Positions 36,978 to 45,278 of a stretch of 64,000 bases of DNA are shown here, piece by piece. Below the pieces are notes generated by a model. The model was not told where the DNA came from and ran no database searches. It saw only the letters and a list, made by a program, of their open reading frames with translations. Origin of the DNA: WRGT01 sp942493035. Lineage in GTDB: Bacteria; Spirochaetota; UBA4802; UBA5550. The DNA lies in contig OW818666.1 in the NCBI GenBank assembly GCA_942493035.1, forward strand, positions 3,658,001 to 3,722,000, given 5' to 3'. Within the stretch, counting starts at the first letter, position 1; each line of letters opens with the position of its first letter. The translations under genes and the position numbers were made by a program.

Positions 36978-37097
36978 ATGTGATTATTCCTAATTATAAT
37001 CTTTAGTGTAAATAACAAAAATTATATATCCCCGCCGCCTTCGGCGGCGGGGATAATAACGCTTTTTTTACTTTAGAAAATTAAGGAATAAATACTG
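36978..37097. mobile_element. MITE-like element, copy 5 (inverted)
   Basis: A copy of about 120 bp in the opposite orientation, with an intact hairpin (CCCCGCCGCC-TTC-GGCGGCGGGG, 37030-37052) and right end TTAAGGAATAAATACTG. The left inverted repeat is degraded. A perfect 13-bp direct repeat, TCAATTTATATGT, is at 36969-36981 and 37100-37112, offset by 2 nt on the right. It lies just after the GNAT stop. Confidence 0.75.
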
Positions 37098-37184
37098 ATT
37101 CAATTTATATGTTATAAATTCTCAAAACAATAACATGTGAATAATTACACCCTTACAAAACTATTTTATTATCAGGAAAATTTT

Positions 37185-37688
37185 ATGCCTCTTCTCATTG
37201 ACGGTTTTAACCTTATCTACAAATTCCCGGACCTGGAAGCGATGATGTATTTAAGTCAGCTCAATGCTGCGCGTGCCGGGCTGCTTGTCAAACTCAAAGA
37301 GTATCAGAAACTGAAGAAGACTGCAATACGTGTAGTTTTTGACGGAAAGAAGGATAAAACCCTTGAGACAACAAGTGAGAAGATCGGAAAAATAGATGTA
37401 TATTACTCGCTCGATTACTCCGCCGACTACCTTATAAAACAGTTTATAAAAAAAGATCTCAATCCGAAAATGACAACAGTGATAACCTCGGATAAAGATA
37501 TTATATTCTATATCAACAGGTTCGGGGCAAAGAACATAACAAGTGAAAAATTTGCAGAGATGGTTAACGCTGCATTTAAAGAATATCTTGAGGAACAGGA
37601 ACTCAACCAGGTAACTGCCGAGAAAGAGAATCCGTCAATTACTGATGAGGAGATAACATACTGGCAGAAACTTTTCCGGAAAAAATAA
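37185..37688 (+). CDS. YacP-like NYN/PIN-fold nuclease
   Basis: The 167-residue protein opens with LLIDGFNLIYKFPDL and carries VVFDGKKDKTLETTS and TVITSDKDIIFYINRFGA, matching the YacP branch of the NYN/PIN-like ribonucleases, with acidic residues at D5, D61 (approx.) and the SDKD loop. I use the ATG at 37185 with AGGAAAA upstream; a GTG frame start at 37137 lies closer to the repeat and lacks a site. A small hypothetical gene follows after 12 nt with its own ribosome site. Confidence 0.85.
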   Translation: MPLLIDGFNLIYKFPDLEAMMYLSQLNAARAGLLVKLKEYQKLKKTAIRVVFDGKKDKTLETTSEKIGKIDVYYSLDYSADYLIKQFIKKDLNPKMTTVITSDKDIIFYINRFGAKNITSEKFAEMVNAAFKEYLEEQELNQVTAEKENPSITDEEITYWQKLFRKK

Positions 37689-37700
37689 AGGAGTCATATT

Positions 37701-38021
37701 ATGCCCCCTATCGATTATATGAAGGTACTTGATATTGCCGCTTTTACGCTGGAGACAGCCTCACACATTGAACTCATAGCTCTTGATCTGAAACTATTCA
37801 GTGCCAGACTTTCACGTGATAACGGAAGTACATTTGAAATTTTAATGAAACTAAGTGAGTTCGATCTTGAACTATCTTTCAATAAAGATATTCTTGGAAA
37901 AAAAGAGTTTCAGAAATGGCTCAACAGATTCGAATTCCAGCTTGAACAGAATTTTTATAAAAACATATCGTTGGAACATCACGAAACCGGAAGAGAATAT
38001 AAGATAAAAATGCTTTTTTAG
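37701..38021 (+). CDS. hypothetical protein, 106 aa
   Basis: I do not recognise it. AAAGGAG precedes the ATG with good spacing, and it follows the YacP-like gene by 12 nt, so it is expressed with it. The sequence alternates helix and strand, has no signal peptide and no membrane helix. It may be a small partner of the nuclease; nothing in the sequence shows that. Confidence 0.7.
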   Translation: MPPIDYMKVLDIAAFTLETASHIELIALDLKLFSARLSRDNGSTFEILMKLSEFDLELSFNKDILGKKEFQKWLNRFEFQLEQNFYKNISLEHHETGREYKIKMLF

Positions 38022-38080
38022 AATAATCAGATATACGATTACAAACTCCCCTTATAAAACAGAATTGCAGGTTTAATAAA

Positions 38081-40087
38081 ATGTTAAAAACAAAACTATC
38101 CCTTCTAACTCTCCTCACCTTACTGATAACAACTATGATCTCAGGCACCATCATTCAGGCAGATACGAATGATAATGTTCAATGGCTTGTGAAGCCTGAA
38201 TATGATCAGATAAAAGCATCTTCTGATTATATTCATTTTGAAACCAGTATAACAAACAGCAGAAATAATAGAACTGAACGTGGTCTCATCAATCGTGACG
38301 GAGCTGTTTTAATAAAAGCTCAGTATGATTATGTGAATCCCTTTTCTGAAGATCTGGCATCTGTGCAGAAAGATCGAAAGTATGGATTTATAAACATTGA
38401 AGGTAAAACCGTAATAAAACATAAATTTCAAAGCGCAGGGAATTTTTCCGAAGGTTTTTCAGCCGTTACACTGGAACCAAAAGGGAAGTATGGTTTCATC
38501 AATAAAAAGGGTGAGATTGTCATTAAACCACAGTTTGACTGGGCGGATAAATTTCAGAACGGAATGGCTAAAATCCAGATTAACGGCGACTACGGTTTTA
38601 TTGATACAAACGGCAGAATAGTAGTAAAACCCCGGTATTACAGCCTGAATAACTTCTCCGAAGATCTGGCTGCATTCCAGACTGAGCAGTACGGCAAGAG
38701 GGGATTTATTGATAAAAACGGCAATGTAGCCATTGAAGCGGTTTATTTTTCTGTTTCAGACTTTTCTGATGGTATGGCCCAGGTTGAGATTGCTTATCAC
38801 GAAAATGATGTTTTTCTAACTAAGCGGGGCTTAATAAACAAAAAAGGTGAATATATAGCCAGACCTGAATTTGATATAATAGAACCATTTTCTGAAGGTC
38901 TGGCATGTGTGCGTATAGATACAGAAAACGGCACAATAAATAAAGATTTAAAATACGGTTATATTAATAAAGAGGGTAAGGTTGTTATTGATGTCAAGTT
39001 TGACTACGCAGGGACTTTTACCGAAGGACTTGCGAAAATAGGTAAGAGTAAAAAATACGGCCTGATAAATAAAGATGGAAAAGTTGTTGTGAAACCTCAA
39101 TTTGAATCCATGGAAAATTTTAAAGATGATTACTGGAAAATTAAAGACGGGAAAAAATATGGCCTCATCAGCAAAGATGGAAAAATTATTGTTGAACCTG
39201 AATTTGATGAAGTTGAAAATATTAAAAACGGATTTATAAGAGTCAGGACCGACAAAAAATATGGTCTTATCAATAAAGAGGGCCGAATTCTTGTAAAACC
39301 TCAGTTTGATTCAATTCAGTATTTTTCCGAAGGGATGTCTATTGTTACTAAAGATGGAAAATCCGGATTTATTGACAGCAATGGTAAAATCGCTGTCAAA
39401 CCGCAGTTTGAAGACGCTCTCAGTTTTTCAGAAGGGCTGGCCTTGATAAGATTAGATAGTAAATACGGTTTTATAAATAAAGAGGGGGAAATAATTATTA
39501 AACCGGAGTATGAGCATTGCGGTAATTATTTTTCAGAAGGAATGGTAAGTTTTCGAAAAGATAACAAATACGGGTTTTTAAATAAAGCGGGCGCTGTTGT
39601 TTTAGAACCACAATTTGAAGAGGTGGGTTATACATTTTCAGAAGGGATGATAACAGTTAAAAAAGACGGGAAAACAGGTTATGTAAATATTGAAGGAAAG
39701 ATCAGTATTGAACCTCAGTTTGACAGCGCTAAAGATTTCTCCGGCGGGATGGCCATGGTGAGTAAAAACGGCAAGTGGGGTTTCATTAAAAATACTGTTG
39801 CCGTAGTAAAACAGGAAAAATCGCTGGAGATATCAGGCAAATTAATCGGCAGTGTAAAATCAGTTTCAAACAAAGAACTGATTGTCGGCGGAAAAAATAT
39901 TGCTGATCTTGTATATATGGGGGACAAACTCTGCCTCTACTCCGGTGAAAACATAATAATAATAAGGTCAACATTCCCGATGCAGACTATCACAAAATGT
40001 GAAGTTATCAAAGGGAAAAGAAGTGATATAAAACAGGGGATGAAAGTTTACAAATACAGAAAAGAAAATAAGGAAAATACTGATTAA
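38081..40087 (+). CDS. secreted WG-repeat protein
   Basis: A signal peptide (about 1-27) leads into about 14 repeats of 33-36 residues with the pattern KYGFINKEGKIVIKPQFD..FSEGLA.V, the WG (KWG) repeat family, filling residues 40-570. Only the last repeat keeps the literal KWGFI. A different beta-rich domain of about 80 residues ends the chain (ELIVGGKNIADLVYMGDKLCLYSG). WG repeats form propeller- or barrel-like binding surfaces outside the inner membrane; partners are unknown. The repeats differ enough at DNA level that recent expansion is unlikely. Confidence 0.88.
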   Translation: MLKTKLSLLTLLTLLITTMISGTIIQADTNDNVQWLVKPEYDQIKASSDYIHFETSITNSRNNRTERGLINRDGAVLIKAQYDYVNPFSEDLASVQKDRKYGFINIEGKTVIKHKFQSAGNFSEGFSAVTLEPKGKYGFINKKGEIVIKPQFDWADKFQNGMAKIQINGDYGFIDTNGRIVVKPRYYSLNNFSEDLAAFQTEQYGKRGFIDKNGNVAIEAVYFSVSDFSDGMAQVEIAYHENDVFLTKRGLINKKGEYIARPEFDIIEPFSEGLACVRIDTENGTINKDLKYGYINKEGKVVIDVKFDYAGTFTEGLAKIGKSKKYGLINKDGKVVVKPQFESMENFKDDYWKIKDGKKYGLISKDGKIIVEPEFDEVENIKNGFIRVRTDKKYGLINKEGRILVKPQFDSIQYFSEGMSIVTKDGKSGFIDSNGKIAVKPQFEDALSFSEGLALIRLDSKYGFINKEGEIIIKPEYEHCGNYFSEGMVSFRKDNKYGFLNKAGAVVLEPQFEEVGYTFSEGMITVKKDGKTGYVNIEGKISIEPQFDSAKDFSGGMAMVSKNGKWGFIKNTVAVVKQEKSLEISGKLIGSVKSVSNKELIVGGKNIADLVYMGDKLCLYSGENIIIIRSTFPMQTITKCEVIKGKRSDIKQGMKVYKYRKENKENTD

Positions 40088-40111
40088 ATAACAGCTCATA
40101 AAACGCTGATA

Positions 40112-40146
40112 TTTTTTTTGCCGTGGTGGAGAGCAATTTTTGTAAC
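40112..40146. repeat. short hairpin repeat, family 2, partial copy
   Basis: TTTTTTTTGCCGTGGTGGAGAGCAATTTTT matches one side of family 2 (17479, 20428) in reverse. It lies after the WG-repeat gene. Confidence 0.35.
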
Positions 40147-40287
40147 TATGTATAAGCAGTTATAAAATTAAATTTATTTAATCTCTTTTATTCCTTGAAT
40201 AAAATTTAAATGTCTTTAATCATGTCTTACATATATAAAAATATTTACCCGGGCATTCCTGCCAATAAAAAAAAATGAGGTAAATTT

Positions 40288-41067
40288 ATGAGCGAATCAA
40301 AAATAAAGCTCACGAAAGACGGCTATATTGCCACTATCACTTTCTGTGATCCGAGCGGTCTGAATCTTCTTGATGAAGATGTTGTTCTCGGCCTGGCCAG
40401 GATTCAGGATGAGATAGCAAATGACAACCAGCTTAGAGCAGTTATACTCTGTTCATCGGGAGCACATTTTTCTGCCGGAGTTGACACTGCGTTTCTTCAA
40501 ACTGTCGATACAAGATTTGTAAAAGACAAGCTGAATTTTTTACAGAGAACCTTCAGCAGATTCCAGGAATTTCCGCAGCCTGTAATTGCTGCAATCAAGG
40601 GATTTTGTCTCGGCGGCGGACTTGAGCTTGCACTGAGCTGCGATTTAAGAATTGTAGCAGAGGGTGCTACTCTTGCACTTCCTGAAGTAAAATTCGGTCT
40701 TACTGCAGACCAGACAGGTACTACCAGACTTACAAAGCTTGTGGGATTAGGTCAGGCAAAAAAACTTATTCTCTGTACAGAGATGATCGATGCTGCTGAA
40801 GCTTATAGAATTGGACTTTGCGAATACCTTGTTAAACCTGAAGAACTTGAAGGCAAAGCAACACAACTTGCGAAGAGAATTTCCAACCTCCCGCCGTCTG
40901 CAATCAGATTCGGGAAATGGGGAGTTAATGTCGCGGCAGAGGGGAACACATATGCAGCCCTTATGTTCGAACAGGCCCAGTCTATCTACTGTTTTGGAAC
41001 AGAAGACAAAACTGAAGCTGTTAATGCATTCATTGAAAAAAGAAAACCTGTATTTCAAGATAAATAA
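40288..41067 (+). CDS. enoyl-CoA hydratase/isomerase family protein
   Basis: The crotonase fold is clear: FSAGVDTAFL near residue 68 and GFCLGGGLELALSCDLRI near 110 (oxyanion hole), then LPEVKFGL with the first conserved glutamate. The second catalytic glutamate of true hydratases (in the GGTQRL...AxEM region) appears to be replaced by lysine (AKKL). An isomerase or another crotonase reaction is thus as likely as hydration. The 259-residue length is normal. A perfect terminator follows 9 nt after the stop, so it is a single-gene unit. Confidence 0.9.
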   Translation: MSESKIKLTKDGYIATITFCDPSGLNLLDEDVVLGLARIQDEIANDNQLRAVILCSSGAHFSAGVDTAFLQTVDTRFVKDKLNFLQRTFSRFQEFPQPVIAAIKGFCLGGGLELALSCDLRIVAEGATLALPEVKFGLTADQTGTTRLTKLVGLGQAKKLILCTEMIDAAEAYRIGLCEYLVKPEELEGKATQLAKRISNLPPSAIRFGKWGVNVAAEGNTYAALMFEQAQSIYCFGTEDKTEAVNAFIEKRKPVFQDK

Positions 41068-41076
41068 GAAGCTATC

Positions 41077-41108
41077 GAGACTCCGCCATCCGGCGGAGTC
41101 TCTTTTAT
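41077..41108 (+). terminator. intrinsic terminator after the crotonase gene
   Basis: A perfect 11-bp stem GAGACTCCGCC - ATCC - GGCGGAGTCTC (41077-41102) followed by TTTTAT. It ends about 10 nt before the sfsA start. Confidence 0.88.
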
Positions 41109-41118
41109 AAACTTGAAC

Positions 41119-42201
41119 ATGCAGAAATACCCCGAAACATTACTTAAAGCAATCCTTGTAAAAAGAATTAACCGGTTTGTCGCGGAAGTAACCATAAACA
41201 ATGAAAAACTCAATGTCTATGTACCAAACACCGGACGTCTTTCAGAGCTGGCACTCCCGGGAGCAGAACTTCTCCTGTCACCAATAAACGCTAAATATAA
41301 ATTCAAAATTCTATACATCATAAACAGATCATATCCTGTAATGATCGACTCAACATACAGCAACAGGCTCTTCCATACATTATTGAAAGATTATAAAGTA
41401 CCTGGTCTTGATCACTATACTTCAATAAAAAGTGAACCTGTATACGGAAACCACAGATTCGACTTTCTGCTCACAAATGGAGCCGATGAAAAATTTATTG
41501 AATTGAAGTCATGCACACTTTTCCATAACAGAACCGGCGCTTTCCCCGATGCGGTAAGTTCACGCGCCTCGGAACATGTAAAGGAACTAGCAGAATCTGG
41601 TATAGGCGAACTGATCTTCTTTGTACTAAAAAACGATATAAAAAGGTTTATACCGAACTATCATACAGATTTTGTATTTTACCAGACTCTGAAACTATAC
41701 AAAGATAAAATCCACATCCGAGCTCTAGCAGTGCAATATGATAAAGATTTAAAAATCCAGTCCCTGAAAGAGATCCCTGTTGTAATACCAGATGTGAAGC
41801 CCGAGGGGATTTTCCTGCTGATGATGTTTAATCCGGAAAACACTGTTAGTGATGATGGAGAAGTTCTGGAAAAGGGATTCTATATATACTGCGGATATCA
41901 CAGGGAAAATATTTTTAAGGCAATAGCTTCGATCAGAAAAAACGACGGCATCAAAACTATACTGCCAGATGAACAATTCTCAAAACTGAAAATAATTTCA
42001 GATCTACCTATAGTAAGTTCATCAGTCACAAACGATGCAGTAACAATTAAACTGATAGATATTGGCGGATTAAATATATCTTTAGAAAGTATAAATAATA
42101 ACTACACCGGGAGTCGTCTTATTTATTATAAAGAAGATCCGTTAAAACAGTCATGGTTCTGGGATATAATTCTCGAATTGAGATTTGGGGAATATTCCTG
42201 A
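41119..42201 (+). CDS. sfsA: SfsA-family nuclease-like protein with long C-terminal extension
   Basis: Residues about 1-225 follow SfsA: YVPNTGRLSELALPGAEL near 33, the nuclease-like core KFIELKSCTLF near 135, FPDAVSSRASEHVKEL near 148 and PNYHTDFVFYQTL near 185. SfsA proteins are normally about 230-240 residues; this one is 360. The extra 125 residues start GIFLLMMFNPEN...EKGFYIYCGY, which recalls the DUF123/GIY-YIG-like fold, though weakly. I use the ATG at 41119; no ribosome site is visible, and the terminator of the previous gene lies right upstream. Confidence 0.85.
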   Translation: MQKYPETLLKAILVKRINRFVAEVTINNEKLNVYVPNTGRLSELALPGAELLLSPINAKYKFKILYIINRSYPVMIDSTYSNRLFHTLLKDYKVPGLDHYTSIKSEPVYGNHRFDFLLTNGADEKFIELKSCTLFHNRTGAFPDAVSSRASEHVKELAESGIGELIFFVLKNDIKRFIPNYHTDFVFYQTLKLYKDKIHIRALAVQYDKDLKIQSLKEIPVVIPDVKPEGIFLLMMFNPENTVSDDGEVLEKGFYIYCGYHRENIFKAIASIRKNDGIKTILPDEQFSKLKIISDLPIVSSSVTNDAVTIKLIDIGGLNISLESINNNYTGSRLIYYKEDPLKQSWFWDIILELRFGEYS

Positions 42202-42302
42202 GAATATTATCAATAAGATTTTATTAAACAATTTTAAAAAGGTAATCATAAGTATTTAAAACTTAACTTAGTTCACTACCTGCCTGGAAACAGACTATTT
42301 TT

Positions 42303-42593
42303 CTAAATTCTTTTCTTCCAGTAATCCGGGCGACGATGCAGATGCATTACTGCGAGTATATATATTACATTTTTCTCAATGCTATACAGGACAGCATATG
42401 GGAAACGGTTAGTAAAACATCTTCGGACATCATCTTCAAGTATTGGCCATGCATTTGAATATGAAAGTATGTTCTGTACACTATAGAAAACCTCTAATGA
42501 AAAATCTTCACCAAGCCCGGGAGCACAATCCTCATAATAATCAATAGCCTCAATGAATTCCACTTCAGCATCAGGATGAAAAACAAAAATCAT
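42303..42593 (-). CDS. RelE/ParE-type toxin
   Basis: A 96-residue protein with the ParE/RelE layout: HPDAEVEFIEAIDYYEDCAPGLGEDF, then the beta strands RRCFTNRFPYAVLYSIEKNVIYILAVMHLHRRPDYW. The closing H-x-R-P-x-Y-W is common in this toxin branch. It overlaps the antitoxin gene by 4 bp (ATGA), the normal arrangement with antitoxin first. Confidence 0.9.
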   Translation of the reverse strand: MIFVFHPDAEVEFIEAIDYYEDCAPGLGEDFSLEVFYSVQNILSYSNAWPILEDDVRRCFTNRFPYAVLYSIEKNVIYILAVMHLHRRPDYWKKRI

Positions 42594-42817
42594 TTTATAA
42601 ATCGCTCTCTGATTTTTGAAAAAACCTGATCTCCAGAAACTGTATTAACAACTCCGGAACGTATTTCTGCAAGGCGTTGTTTAGCTACCACGGCCCATTC
42701 TGAGTCTATTTCATTGTTTGGAATATTAAGTGTACGAAGAAGGGAGTCAACCACTAATATACGTTCTTCGACTGGAAGAGCAGCAGCTTCCTGAATTATT
42801 TCTTTGGTACTATGCAT
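42590..42817 (-). CDS. antitoxin (addiction module component family)
   Basis: A 75-residue helical protein: EIIQEAAALPVEERILVVDSLLRTL and W..VAKQRLAEIRSG match the small TIGR02574-like antitoxin family that pairs with ParE/RelE toxins. I use the ATG at 42817 with GAGG 7 nt upstream; the longer start at 42829 lacks a site. It is the first gene of the pair. Confidence 0.88.
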   Translation of the reverse strand: MHSTKEIIQEAAALPVEERILVVDSLLRTLNIPNNEIDSEWAVVAKQRLAEIRSGVVNTVSGDQVFSKIRERFIK

Positions 42818-42887
42818 TATAAACCTCAATCAACTCTCTACATGTTTATTTACCATAAAACTATAGAGTGTTTTATAATTAATCTGT

Positions 42888-42912
42888 ATTGTACAATGAC
42901 ATTATGTACATA
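42888..42912. promoter_or_regulatory. two short palindromes upstream of the toxin-antitoxin pair
   Basis: ATTGTACAAT (42888-42897) and TATGTACATA (42903-42912) are perfect 10-bp palindromes with centres 15 bp apart, about 75-95 nt upstream of the antitoxin start. Toxin-antitoxin pairs often repress themselves at such sites; this use is inferred. Confidence 0.35.
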
Positions 42913-42953
42913 TATTTAGCACAGTCAAGTAACAATAATGTTTCATCTTGAAT

Positions 42954-44792
42954 TCACTTCCCCCCGAAAAGCTTCTTCAATATATCCTCTCTCCCGATTT
43001 TCCGCAGTCTCCTTTTAAGCTTCTCACGGTTTTCTTCTTTATACCAGAATAAAAAACTCCTCTGATCGCTCCGGTCATCGGCACTCTTCGCGGAGTAGAC
43101 TTTCTCTTTTGTATACGGGTCAAACCCGGTGTAGTACATCACCGATGAAAGAGTCATGGGAGTCGGAGTGAAATCCTGAACCTGTTCCAGTTTAAAACCT
43201 TCACTCTTTGTCGTTGCAGCAAGCTCGGCCATATCCTCAAGTTCAGACCCGGGATGCGCTGAGATAAAGTATGGAACAATCTGCTGATTAAGTCCCGCCT
43301 CAGAGTTTAATTTTTCGAATACTTTTTTGAATTTATCAAAAAGTTTATATGAGGGTTTTCTCATAAATTTAAGAACACGGTCAGATGTATGTTCAGGAGC
43401 AACCTTCAGCCTGCCGGAGATATGATCTTTTACAATCTTTTTTAAATATTCGTCACATGAATATTTTTTTCTTTTTTCAGCATCATCGCATAACAGCAGA
43501 TCGTATCTTATACCGCTTGAAACAAATATTTTTTTTATACCGGGAATTTTCTCAGCTTTTTTATATAATTCAATCAACGGTTTATGATCAAAAGCAAGAT
43601 TGCTGCACATCAACGGATAGAGGCACGAAGACCTGCTGCATTTTCTGCAAATAGAAAAATCTATTCCCCCCATCTTATACATATTAGCTGAAGGTCCCCC
43701 GAGATCAGAGATGTATCCTTTAAAATCATCCATCTCCGTTACACTTTTAATTTCATCTAAAATAGATTTTTCCGATCTATTGATAACTCTCTTACCCTGA
43801 TGCATTGTAATAGAACAGAAGCTGCACCCTCCGAAACAACCCCGGTGCATAGTCACAGAATGACGGATCATATCATAAGCAGGGACACCATCTTTATTAT
43901 TATACTTCGGATGAGGGAGCTTGGTATATGGAAGATCAAATGCAATATCTATATTATCAGATTCCGACTCAATTCTTCCTGGATTCATTACAACAAAAGA
44001 ACCACCCGACCTCTGGATGAGCCGTACCTGCTCGTTGCTTGCGGCATACCTCTCTATCACAACATGATTAGCTGCAAATTTTTTTTTATCAGCCAGACAC
44101 TCTTCGTGAGAATATAGTTCAACATCCTCCCAGTTTTTATTTAGAGGGAGTTTTTCATCTCCGGGAATTAACAGCCCAGTTTGAGGTATAGTTTTCAACG
44201 AAGAGAAAGGAACTCCTTTTTTCATCAGATCGGCAATTTCAATTACCGGTTTCTCCCCCATTCCGTAAATGAGGAGATCGATAGATCCATCCGAAATTAC
44301 GGGAGGTCTAAGTGAATCGCTCCAGTAGTCATAATGTGTAAATCTGCGCAAAGATGCCTCAACACCCCCTGCCAGAACCGGAACATCGGGAAATAGTTTT
44401 TTGAGAATCCCCGAGTAAACTGACACCGCATAATCGGGCCTGAAACCGCTCTTCCCCCCTGAAGTATAGGCATCATCAGATCTAAGCCTTTTACCGGCAG
44501 TGTAGTGGTTCACCATTGAATCCATACACCCCGATGTAACTGCAAAAAAAAGTCGCGGTACCCCTAACTTTTTAAAATCGCGCAGGTCATCTCTCCAGTT
44601 CGGCTGAGGAACTATTGCTACGCGAAGACCCCGGCTTTCCAGAATTCTACCAATCACGGCACTGCCGAAAGAGGGATGGTCAACGTACGCATCTCCGGAA
44701 AAAAGGATAACATCAAGCTCATCCCATCCCATGCTCTCTGTCTCTTTTTTTGTAGTGGGGAGCCAGTCTGTAATATTATATTTATTATTCAT
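42954..44792 (-). CDS. YgiQ family radical SAM protein
   Basis: The 612-residue protein begins WLPTTKKETESMGWDELDVILFSGDAYVDHP (shortened: TGW/MGW...DVI..GDAYVDHPSFG), diagnostic for YgiQ. The iron-sulfur motif CFGGCSFC lies near residue 319, and a second cysteine group, CRKCSRSSCLYPLMC, near 385. KVAPEHTSDRVLKFMRKP and YFISAHPGSELEDM also match. Its reaction is not known. I use the ATG at 44792 (AAGAG, 5-nt spacing). Confidence 0.94.
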   Translation of the reverse strand: MNNKYNITDWLPTTKKETESMGWDELDVILFSGDAYVDHPSFGSAVIGRILESRGLRVAIVPQPNWRDDLRDFKKLGVPRLFFAVTSGCMDSMVNHYTAGKRLRSDDAYTSGGKSGFRPDYAVSVYSGILKKLFPDVPVLAGGVEASLRRFTHYDYWSDSLRPPVISDGSIDLLIYGMGEKPVIEIADLMKKGVPFSSLKTIPQTGLLIPGDEKLPLNKNWEDVELYSHEECLADKKKFAANHVVIERYAASNEQVRLIQRSGGSFVVMNPGRIESESDNIDIAFDLPYTKLPHPKYNNKDGVPAYDMIRHSVTMHRGCFGGCSFCSITMHQGKRVINRSEKSILDEIKSVTEMDDFKGYISDLGGPSANMYKMGGIDFSICRKCSRSSCLYPLMCSNLAFDHKPLIELYKKAEKIPGIKKIFVSSGIRYDLLLCDDAEKRKKYSCDEYLKKIVKDHISGRLKVAPEHTSDRVLKFMRKPSYKLFDKFKKVFEKLNSEAGLNQQIVPYFISAHPGSELEDMAELAATTKSEGFKLEQVQDFTPTPMTLSSVMYYTGFDPYTKEKVYSAKSADDRSDQRSFLFWYKEENREKLKRRLRKIGREDILKKLFGGK

Positions 44793-44882
44793 TAACACTC
44801 TTGGTTCTTTATTAAAATATTTTCAATTAATCTTTCATTTTAATCATACAGATTTTATTGCTAACCATTTATTTTCAGGAAT

Positions 44883-44938
44883 GCGTATGCTTTGCATACC
44901 CGCAATTCCCTATTTCATACACATCGCGAAGCGTTGTG
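44883..44938. repeat. two small hairpins in a gene-free stretch
   Basis: GCGTATGC-TTT-GCATACCCGC (44883-44903) and CACATCGC-GAA-GCGTTGTG (44920-44938) resemble the hairpin at 1291-1309. They lie in the 44793-45278 gap (about 490 bp), which otherwise holds MITE copy 6 and AT-rich DNA that probably contains the porin promoter. I find no gene in it. Confidence 0.4.
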
Positions 44939-45061
44939 CCCAAAAAATAATTTGCTGCCGGTTTTATAAAATTTATATATATCGTATATTGTACATAATT
45001 ATGCATCTGTCTCAATAATATATACTACAAAACAATATGACGCAGAATTGCTACTTTATTT

Positions 45062-45139
45062 CAGTATTTATTCCTTAATTTTTTAAAGCAAAAACAGCTT
45101 TATTATTACACTATAAATTATATTTAGGAATCATTACCG
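45062..45139. mobile_element. MITE-like element, copy 6 (no GC hairpin)
   Basis: A 78-bp copy with both ends (CAGTATTTATTCCTTAA and TTTAGGAATCATTACCG) but without the GC-rich hairpin, which is cleanly missing between TTATT and ATTAC. Perfect 9-bp direct repeats ACTTTATTT flank it at 45053-45061 and 45140-45148. Confidence 0.8.
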
Positions 45140-45278
45140 ACTTTATTTATATAAAAATTAAGTTTTATCAGAAAAATTATGTTGATAAAATTAAATATTC
45201 ATTTATTTTATAAATCAGCATAGACAATGCTAGATTTAGTAATTCTTTATCAATATCTATTAAAGATGAGTGAAAATT

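Noticed and set aside
44731..45018. 95-aa plus-strand frame between ygiQ and the porin-like gene
   Set aside because: It begins inside ygiQ on the opposite strand, passes through small hairpins and has no ribosome site or recognisable motif.
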